A stretch of 64,000 bases of DNA from the NCBI RefSeq assembly GCF_001545075.1, contig NZ_FCOB02000018.1, positions 62,001 to 126,000 of the forward strand. The letters run 5' to 3'. The notes under the pieces are model-generated. The model searched no databases and had not been told where the DNA came from. It saw only the letters and a list, made by a program, of their open reading frames with translations. Below are positions 58,989-64,000 of the stretch, piece by piece. This stretch comes from Caballeronia ptereochthonis (lineage in GTDB: Bacteria; Pseudomonadota; Gammaproteobacteria; Burkholderiales; Burkholderiaceae). Made by a program: the position numbers and the translations under genes. Positions within the stretch are counted from its first letter, which is position 1. Each line of letters begins with the position of its first letter.

Positions 58989-59148
58989 ATGCGGTTCGGA
59001 AAAGGTGGCTGCCTGTGCGGGGCGGTGCGTTACACCGTTGAAGGGCGAACCGCTGGCAAGCGCGATTTGTCATTGCACGCATTGCCAGAAGCAAAGCGGG
59101 AGTTTGTTTTCCTTCACTCTCTTCATATGGGAAACCGACTACGAGTAA
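58989..59148 (+). pseudogene. Frameshifted, truncated GFA (CENP-V) family enzyme
   Basis: ATG at 58989 starts MRFGKGGCLCGAVRYTVEG, the zinc-binding N-terminus of glutathione-dependent formaldehyde-activating-type enzymes. An extra G in the GGG run at 59043-59045 shifts the frame, which then continues GEPLASAICHCTHCQKQSGS and ends TDYE at a TAA (59146-59148). The normal length is about 130 residues; only about 53 remain. Confidence 0.65.
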
Positions 59149-59215
59149 CACGGCGAAACCTCGTCTGGCAGGGTAGCAAAGCCGTGCGCCGCCGCAATGC
59201 GTGCACACACGGCTC

Positions 59216-60100
59216 TCATATGCGATGCGCGAAGCGCGTGGCGAGCGCGGCCCTGAAGCGGGCTGCGATCTTGGCGAAGCCGGCGCCGGTCGGATGCAGC
59301 TCGTTGGCCCAGTCGTCAGGCGCGAGCGTGCCCTGCGTCTCGACCAGCACCATGTTGTGGGCGGGATCGCTGGCGAGCCGTTGCAGCATCACGCGGAACT
59401 GCACGAGGATCGTCTTCACGATCAGCGTGCCGGGCGTAAGGCTCGACCAGCCGCGATCGACGAGCGATGGGCGCAGCCATGGTCCCGCGAGATGGCAGGC
59501 CGAGACGCCCGTGGGAATCGCAAAGTCATACGCGTGCGCGAAGATCGGCGCGTGAGGCGCAAACTGGTCGCGGATGCGGATCAGGTCGAGATAGGCACTC
59601 TCGACCACGCCGAAGATGTCACCGATGCGCTGGATGTTGACGCCTTGCGCAGGGTCGTTGCCGACCGCGCTCGCGTCGTTGAGCCAGAAGCGGAACTGGT
59701 CGCCGACCACGTCGTTGCCGCCGCCGGAAAAGAGCAGGGCGTCGACGGGTCCGTTGGCCGGGTCCTGCAACTGGGCGATGAGACGGTTGCGTTTGGTCAC
59801 GCCAAGGAGCGTGGTGGTCGCGTCGCTGTAGTGCGCCAGCTTGAGGATCATCGGAGCCGGTTCGCCCGCGGCCCTCAGTGCCTCCAGCACGTCGGTGGCA
59901 TGAAGCGGATCCGGCAACGGGTAGTCGAACCAGGAATCGCCGTCGCCGATCAGGATGAGCGGCGCGGGCGCGCCGGCCTGGCGGGCGTGCAGCGCTTTCG
60001 TCTGCAGCACCTCCTGCTGGTGCGCCCTGATGCGCGCCTTCAGATCCTGCTGGATCTGCTCCTGCCAGCTCTCATAGAGGTTGTTCGCCGGACCTGTCAT
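59216..60100 (-). CDS. SGNH/GDSL-type hydrolase
   Basis: A 294-residue hydrolase with block I GDGDSWFDYPL (nucleophile Ser near residue 55), block III SGGGNDVVGD near 125 and block V ELHPTGAGF near 270 with catalytic His. No signal peptide. GGAG precedes the ATG at 60100; the longer frame lacks a signal. An esterase or lipase-like activity is expected, substrate unknown. It stands alone, convergent with the GFA remnant. Confidence 0.82.
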   Translation of the reverse strand: MTGPANNLYESWQEQIQQDLKARIRAHQQEVLQTKALHARQAGAPAPLILIGDGDSWFDYPLPDPLHATDVLEALRAAGEPAPMILKLAHYSDATTTLLGVTKRNRLIAQLQDPANGPVDALLFSGGGNDVVGDQFRFWLNDASAVGNDPAQGVNIQRIGDIFGVVESAYLDLIRIRDQFAPHAPIFAHAYDFAIPTGVSACHLAGPWLRPSLVDRGWSSLTPGTLIVKTILVQFRVMLQRLASDPAHNMVLVETQGTLAPDDWANELHPTGAGFAKIAARFRAALATRFAHRI

Positions 60101-60396
60101 GGTGGCTCCATTGCGCCTGCTGGGTGTGTGCCGATGCGCGCGTTCACGGAAGCATTGTACTTGCGCGGGGCGCACAGTCGAGTCGGGGCAGCGTGCGGCG
60201 CGCTCCAATCGCGCTCCCATGAGTGAGCGCAGAGAATCCATTTTCGTGACGCCGCCTGCAGCATCATCCACAGACGCGTACCTTTAACGAACCGGTGTTC
60301 GCCCTGCGGTATCCCTTGCACCGTACTTCCCCGAAAGCCGGCGCGACGGAGGCTGTCGCTTGCTCCGCGCCGATACGGCTGTAACGCCCAGTACAT

Positions 60397-60418
60397 GTGT
60401 CGCTGTGACACGTGTCAC
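60397..60418. promoter_or_regulatory. Upstream activator site, overlapping inverted repeats
   Basis: GTGTC-N5-GACAC (60397-60411) overlaps a perfect 14-bp palindrome GTGACACGTGTCAC (60405-60418). It is centred about 98 bases upstream of the -24 element, the normal place for a sigma-54 enhancer-binding protein such as an AcoR-type activator. Confidence 0.6.
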
Positions 60419-60503
60419 CGACGACGGGCCGTACACATCACCAAAACGCCCGGTTTCTCGGGGTAATCCCTTGGCTTTCATCCTCTTCCAGGCGCCGATG
60501 CGA

Positions 60504-60520
60504 TTGGCATAGCGCTTGCC
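60504..60520 (+). promoter_or_regulatory. Sigma-54 (-24/-12) promoter
   Basis: TTGGCATAGCGCTTGCC: GG at 60506-60507 and GC at 60518-60519 with exactly ten bases between, close to TGGCACG-N4-TTGCW. Transcription would start near 60531, 40 bases before the small ORF at 60571. Confidence 0.65.
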
Positions 60521-60570
60521 TTTATTCGCCGCACAACGATTCCAACGCCCATCCGAGGCAAAGGAGACAT

Positions 60571-60633
60571 ATGTCCGATCGGGACAAGCGGCTCTTCGGC
60601 GTCGCCGCCAATCCCGTCTTCAACGAGACTTGA
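60571..60633 (+). CDS. 20-codon ORF after the sigma-54 promoter
   Basis: MSDRDKRLFGVAANPVFNET, with an AAAGGAGAC ribosome binding site just before the ATG. It is followed by a hairpin (60672-60689) and then the CMD-family gene. Either a leader peptide or the surviving start of a deleted first gene; the strong signals favour real translation. Confidence 0.4.
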   Translation: MSDRDKRLFGVAANPVFNET

Positions 60634-60671
60634 CTGCCTCTGCACGAATCACCACCTCCACTTCAGCAGCG

Positions 60672-60689
60672 GCCCCGAGGTCTCGGGGC
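60672..60689 (+). terminator. Hairpin between the 20-codon ORF and the CMD-family gene
   Basis: GCCCCGA (60672-60678) pairs perfectly with TCGGGGC (60683-60689) around a GGTC loop, followed by AAATTTCG. It could act as an attenuator or partial terminator. Confidence 0.4.
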
Positions 60690-60733
60690 AAATTTCGCGA
60701 CGTTTCCCTTTACGAACCTATCCGATACCGACT

Positions 60734-61087
60734 ATGAGCAATGAATCGAGCGTCGAACTCAAGAGCCGCCTGAGCCTGGTCAACAAGCAGTTTGCAGCAC
60801 TGGGGCAGGCGCAGCCGCTCGTCATGACGGGGTTTCAGTCCGTGATGAAAGCGGCCGTACAGGAGGGCACCCTGAGCCCGGCATTGAAGGAACTCATCGC
60901 TGTCGCGCTCGCCGTTTTCAAGGGGTGTGACGATTGCGTGCTGTTCCATACCGTGCAGGCGATACACCACGGTGCAACGCGTGCACAACTGGCCGAGGTA
61001 CTCGCCGTCAATGTCGAAATGGGCGGTGGCCCGGGTGCCGTGTATGCGGCAAAGGCGCTCAACTACTTCGATACGCTTGTCCAGTGA
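60734..61087 (+). CDS. Carboxymuconolactone decarboxylase / AhpD-family protein
   Basis: A 117-residue all-helical protein with the AhpD-type redox motif CDDCVLFH (Cys-x2-Cys-x3-His) near residue 60. Such proteins act as alkylhydroperoxidase-like or small decarboxylase-fold enzymes. It precedes the butanediol-type dehydrogenase on the same strand and is presumably read from the sigma-54 promoter. Confidence 0.82.
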   Translation: MSNESSVELKSRLSLVNKQFAALGQAQPLVMTGFQSVMKAAVQEGTLSPALKELIAVALAVFKGCDDCVLFHTVQAIHHGATRAQLAEVLAVNVEMGGGPGAVYAAKALNYFDTLVQ

Positions 61088-61260
61088 ACCGATAGCGCGT
61101 TCTCTTGTTGCAAGCATTGACGCGCTACGAATGAAGAGCGGAAGTGCAGGAGCGGCTGAAAGGGCAAGACGCGGGTCGATGGGCGCACACGACGGACCCA
61201 CCCGATAGCCTCCAGGTTGGTGTGAAACCGCAGTTCGTATCTCAACGGGAGCGATTCACG

Positions 61261-62310
61261 ATGAAAGCTGCAGTCTACTATGGCAACCGCCAGCTCACGA
61301 TCGACGACGTGCCGGAGCCGTGGCCGGTCACAGGCGAAGTGAAGGTCAAAGTCAGTCGAAACGGCATATGCGGAACCGACATTCACGAATACTTCGACGG
61401 TCCGGTTCTGATTCCGAAGACGGAGCCACATCCGCTGACCGGCAAGACCTTGCCTGTCGTGATCGGGCATGAGTTCTCGGGAACTGTCGTCGAAGTCGGG
61501 CCGGACGTGACCGACATCAAGGAAGGTGACAAGGTCGCCATCGAACCGGTTATCCGTTGTGGCATGTGCAGACCCTGCAAATCCGGCTACTACAACGTAT
61601 GCAACTGTGTCGGATTCCAGGGACTCTCATCCGATGGCGGGATGGCGGAGTATGCGGTCGTACCGCGCCACATGGTTCACAAACTTCCGGATAATGTCCC
61701 CGTTGAGATGGGCGCGCTCGTCGAACCCATGGCGGTTGCCTACCATGCCGCCACACTCGGAGAGGTCACCGACCAGAGTCGCACGTTGATCTTCGGTGCG
61801 GGTCCCATTGGTATTGGTCTCTGGTTCGCTTTGCGCGGTATGGGGGTGACCGAGATCGACGTAGTCGAGCCATCGCCGACTCGTCGCCAAGCGATTGAAG
61901 GGCTGGGGGCGCGCACTATCGACCCGACGAGCACTGATGTGCCGGCCTTCATCGCCGATAAGACCAACGGTGAAGGAGTCGATGCAGCGTATGACGCCGC
62001 CGGCGTGCCGGCGGCTGTCGCGGCTGGGTTGAAATCGTTGGGCGAGCACCGGACTCTTGTCAGTGTTGCGATCTACGACAAGCCAATGCTGACTCCTCTG
62101 CTCGATACCGTCATGCGTGAACGACGCATACAGGGGACGCTCTGCTACACGAGCAAGGACTACAAGAGCGTGATCGACCTGATGGAGCGCGGACACTACA
62201 AGACGACGGGCTGGGTGGAAACAGTTCCGCTCGCGAACGTTGTCGCAGAAGGTTTCGAGGAACTGCGGGCTGGTCGCAAAATGAAGGTGCTCATTGACCC
62301 GGCACAGTAG
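61261..62310 (+). CDS. Zinc-dependent 2,3-butanediol dehydrogenase-like alcohol dehydrogenase
   Basis: A 349-residue medium-chain dehydrogenase: catalytic zinc site (NGICGTDIHEY, GHEFSG), structural zinc cysteines (CGMCRPCKSGYYNVC) and NAD fold FGAGPIGIG near 178. The ICGTDIHEYFDGP stretch is typical of (R,R)-butanediol dehydrogenases. It interconverts acetoin and 2,3-butanediol, fitting a sigma-54/AcoR-like control region. The ATG at 61261 is chosen; the frame upstream is not coding. Confidence 0.88.
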   Translation: MKAAVYYGNRQLTIDDVPEPWPVTGEVKVKVSRNGICGTDIHEYFDGPVLIPKTEPHPLTGKTLPVVIGHEFSGTVVEVGPDVTDIKEGDKVAIEPVIRCGMCRPCKSGYYNVCNCVGFQGLSSDGGMAEYAVVPRHMVHKLPDNVPVEMGALVEPMAVAYHAATLGEVTDQSRTLIFGAGPIGIGLWFALRGMGVTEIDVVEPSPTRRQAIEGLGARTIDPTSTDVPAFIADKTNGEGVDAAYDAAGVPAAVAAGLKSLGEHRTLVSVAIYDKPMLTPLLDTVMRERRIQGTLCYTSKDYKSVIDLMERGHYKTTGWVETVPLANVVAEGFEELRAGRKMKVLIDPAQ

Positions 62311-62324
62311 ATCTCGTTGACCGA

Positions 62325-62373
62325 AGCGCGGGGGATGCCGCAAACGGAGCGGTTTCGGTACTCCCGCCGCGCT
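62325..62373. terminator. Hairpin between convergent dehydrogenase and LacI genes
   Basis: AGCGCGGGGG (62325-62334) can pair with CCCGCCGCGCT (62363-62373) with one bulged base. It lies between the convergent stops at 62310 and 62401 and could serve both. No T-run. Confidence 0.35.
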
Positions 62374-62400
62374 GATCGTGTACGGTGCTTCTGACGATGC

Positions 62401-63456
62401 CTAGCGATCGAATTCCTTCGTCTGCTCGGCCTCTTCGAATATCCCGCCGAACCCGGTAGGCACGACGACGACCGATCGCTCGGCAGCGTCGAAGTTATCG
62501 ACCAGCGCGAACGCTTCCGAAATGATCGCCTGCACATCCTGCCGCAGCATCGTCACGTCGAAGGCCAGGTGAGCGGCAAAGGGATCCCAGTCGAAGCAAC
62601 CGACAACCGTCGATTTCCAGGCATCGGGCGGCAACGTGGACGTGAACTGCACCAGACCTTCGAAAGCGGTGATGGAGTTCATCAGCAAGCCGGATGGAAG
62701 CCGCCCGAGCTTCTCATAGCGGACGGCAAGCGCGCGCCTCGCAGCAGCGGCGTTATAGCCGCAGCTGTCGACGGCATCGGCCGCGGGCGCGATCCGCCGG
62801 GCTTCGAACGCGTCGCGAAATCCCGCAATACGCATCTCGGTCGCGTACTCACCGGGCAGGCCGCCCAGCAGAACCAGCTCGTCCGCAGACTTGCCGCGCG
62901 CGATCAGTTTCTCGATCAGCACATCCGTAATCGCGCGGGCGCCGCCGCGATTGTCCGAAACGACCGACGGCGCGCCATCGCCGGGAAGATCCAGGTTGAT
63001 CGACGGCACGCCCGCGGCCGCACAGAGTTCGTTCAGCGGCGTCGGGTTGCGCACCCCGGCGATGAAAAGCAGTTCCACGCGTTGGGAAAGAAGCGTCTCG
63101 GTGACGCTCACCTCCACTGACGGATCGCGCTGCGTCCCGACGACGATAGGGCAGAGCCCCCGGCTGCGCGCCTGATCCTCGAAGGTCTGCGCGAGCCCCG
63201 CAAAAAAGCGGTTCCGGTAATGAGGCAGCACCATGCCGACCAGACCCGATCTCGACAGCCGCAGCCCGCGCGCCTTCATGTTGACGTTGTAGCCGAGCTT
63301 CCGCGCGCTTTCGAGAATCCGCTGCGCCGTCTCCTCCTTGATGCGATAGCGCGTCCAGGTGCCGTTCAGCACCATGCTCACCGTGGACGTCGAAGATCCC
63401 GTCGCCTTGGCGATATCGTAGATTGTGGATTTTCTTGCAGAGAGATTGCTTGCCAT
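62401..63456 (-). CDS. LacI-family transcriptional regulator
   Basis: A 351-residue regulator: N-terminal LacI helix-turn-helix (TIYDIAKATGSSTSTVSMVL, residues ~10-29) with hinge, then a periplasmic-binding-like effector domain (GLVGMVLPHYRNRFFAGLAQ). I chose the ATG at 63456 (MASNLSARKS, GGAG upstream); an ATG at 63483 would add nine residues. It is divergent from a sugar-binding protein gene, and two perfect operators lie between. Confidence 0.87.
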   Translation of the reverse strand: MASNLSARKSTIYDIAKATGSSTSTVSMVLNGTWTRYRIKEETAQRILESARKLGYNVNMKARGLRLSRSGLVGMVLPHYRNRFFAGLAQTFEDQARSRGLCPIVVGTQRDPSVEVSVTETLLSQRVELLFIAGVRNPTPLNELCAAAGVPSINLDLPGDGAPSVVSDNRGGARAITDVLIEKLIARGKSADELVLLGGLPGEYATEMRIAGFRDAFEARRIAPAADAVDSCGYNAAAARRALAVRYEKLGRLPSGLLMNSITAFEGLVQFTSTLPPDAWKSTVVGCFDWDPFAAHLAFDVTMLRQDVQAIISEAFALVDNFDAAERSVVVVPTGFGGIFEEAEQTKEFDR

Positions 63457-63550
63457 CAGGGCTTGCTCCAGGCGCACTTCCATTCACGTGTCCAGACGTC
63501 AGCCTTTTCAAAACGGGAAACCGCATAGGGTTTGTCCGAGTCGACCATGG

Positions 63551-63568
63551 TGCTGAATAGATTCAGCA
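63551..63568. promoter_or_regulatory. LacI-type operator 1
   Basis: TGCTGAATAGATTCAGCA: perfect eight-base arms TGCTGAAT/ATTCAGCA around AG. Partner of the operator 33 bases to the right. Confidence 0.7.
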
Positions 63569-63583
63569 TACCCCAACTCGCGT

Positions 63584-63601
63584 TGCTAAATGGATTTAGC
63601 A
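63584..63601. promoter_or_regulatory. LacI-type operator 2
   Basis: TGCTAAATGGATTTAGCA: perfect eight-base arms around GG, differing from operator 1 at one arm position and the centre (shared form TGCTRAAT-RG-ATTYAGCA). Centre spacing 33 bases, about three helical turns. Confidence 0.7.
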
Positions 63602-63687
63602 TCGAGTTCAGCAGGACAGCGCATCGGAAATTCCGAATACCCAACTGGGCGTCTGCCTGAGGTGCGCGGGCGTCCGCCGGAGGAGAC

Positions 63688-64000
63688 ATGTCCAAGAAAC
63701 TGATTCGCACGTTGTGTGCAGGCGTCGCCGCATTCGCGCTGGCAGTCAACCTGGCCTCAGCGTCGCCCGACAAGCCCGTCATCGGTGTCGTCGTCAAGAT
63801 CGGCGGCATTCCATGGTTCAACGCGATGGACGCCGGCATCAAGAAGCGCGCCGACCAGTTGGGCGTCAAGGCGTTCATGGTCGGGCCGACCAGCGCCGAT
63901 CCCGCGCTCCAGGTTCGCGCGATCGAGGATCTGATCGCGCAGAAGGTCGACGTGATCGGCGTCGTGCCCAACGATGCGGAAGTGCTCGAGCCCGTGTTGC
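63688..64000 (+). CDS. Sugar ABC transporter substrate-binding protein, N-terminal part (runs off right edge)
   Basis: The first 104 residues of a periplasmic-binding protein: Sec signal to about residue 26 (NLASAS), then KPVIGVVVKIGGIPWFNAMD and VGPTSADPALQVRAIEDLIA, as in LsrB/RhaS-type binding proteins. GGAGGAG precedes the ATG. It presumably begins a sugar transport operon continuing outside the window under the divergent LacI regulator. Confidence 0.83.
   Translation, partial: MSKKLIRTLCAGVAAFALAVNLASASPDKPVIGVVVKIGGIPWFNAMDAGIKKRADQLGVKAFMVGPTSADPALQVRAIEDLIAQKVDVIGVVPNDAEVLEPVL

Larger units (their letters stand above)
60101..60570 (+). promoter_or_regulatory. Long control region with activator sites and sigma-54 promoter
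   Basis: Divergent interval between the SGNH hydrolase and the butanediol-type genes. No gene is recognised in 60101-60390. The right part carries the activator palindromes at 60397-60418 and the -24/-12 promoter at 60504-60520, followed by AAAGGAGAC at 60560-60568. Confidence 0.55.

Noticed and set aside
1..64000. CRISPR arrays, tRNA or rRNA genes, prophage, intact IS ends
   Set aside because: No regularly spaced repeats, no tRNA cloverleaf sequence noticed, no rRNA segments, and no transposase with terminal inverted repeats were seen by reading; a short tRNA could still be missed without a search tool.

Overview
This 64-kb window is from a high-GC beta-proteobacterial chromosome, chromid or large plasmid, most likely Burkholderiaceae (Paraburkholderia, Caballeronia or a close relative). 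The support is the GC-rich third codon positions, the catA-benABCD / catR-catBC arrangement, a Burkholderia-type porin, a pentapeptide (MxKDx-like) secreted protein, and many LysR-pirin-hydrolase modules. I saw no rRNA, tRNA, CRISPR array, prophage or intact insertion sequence. The region is almost entirely accessory catabolism: aromatic, heterocycle and sugar degradation operons, each with its own transporter and regulator, separated by scars of decayed genes.

Left edge (1-2.3 kb): an ECF sigma factor gene runs off the window and is divergent from a membrane cytochrome b, a periplasmic molybdopterin oxidoreductase and a small Met/Lys/Asp repeat protein. Both divergent promoters have the same TGTAACC-N16-CGAA architecture. 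2.3-11.5 kb: the benzoate/catechol branch of the beta-ketoadipate pathway. A leftward run is catA-benABCD-ridA plus a methyltransferase; a rightward run is catR-catB-catC. ATAC-N7-GTAT-like CatR sites lie in both control regions. 11.6-16.4 kb: a decayed acyl-CoA ligase fragment, a polar amino-acid-type ABC transporter (binding protein, two permeases, ATPase) and an IclR regulator.

16.5-25.1 kb: two LysR/pirin modules flank an operon for a phenol-type FAD monooxygenase, a VOC extradiol-type dioxygenase and a fumarylacetoacetate-hydrolase-family protein, together resembling a hydroxylation/meta-cleavage/hydrolysis route. One pirin has lost all four metal-ligand positions. 25.2-39.8 kb: the most distinctive part, a set of operons marked by three copies of an 18-bp palindrome with core CGAATGTTCGAACATTCG. 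These lie before an intradiol dioxygenase operon, before a GntR/HutC regulator, and between an isochorismatase-like hydrolase and an AMP-ligase operon. The genes encode two kinds of ring-cleaving dioxygenase (hydroxyquinol type and PcpA/LinE type), a maleylacetate reductase, an amidohydrolase, a citryl-CoA-lyase-like protein, an acyl-CoA ligase, small SnoaL/YciI/NIPSNAP proteins and a porin. They look like one unassigned pathway feeding maleylacetate and beta-ketoadipate.

40.2-45.4 kb: an NMT1-like ABC transporter with a Rieske oxygenase and an 8-oxoguanine-deaminase-like amidohydrolase, ended by a convincing intrinsic terminator; probably uptake and oxidation/deamination of an N-heterocycle. 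45.8-57.2 kb: a long sugar operon (Tat-exported binding protein, ABC ATPase and permease, aldehyde dehydrogenase, FGGY kinase, HAD phosphatase, RpiR regulator, RpiA, SDR, FAD-dependent 2-hydroxyacid dehydrogenase). 57.8-60.1 kb: a duplicated lipoprotein with a molybdopterin-oxidoreductase-like fold but no cofactor cysteine, scars of a LacI regulator and a GFA enzyme, and an SGNH hydrolase. 60.4-62.3 kb: a sigma-54 promoter with upstream activator palindromes ahead of a 20-codon ORF, a carboxymuconolactone-decarboxylase-family protein and a 2,3-butanediol-dehydrogenase-like enzyme. Right edge: a LacI regulator divergent from a sugar-binding protein that runs off the window, with twin perfect operators between them.
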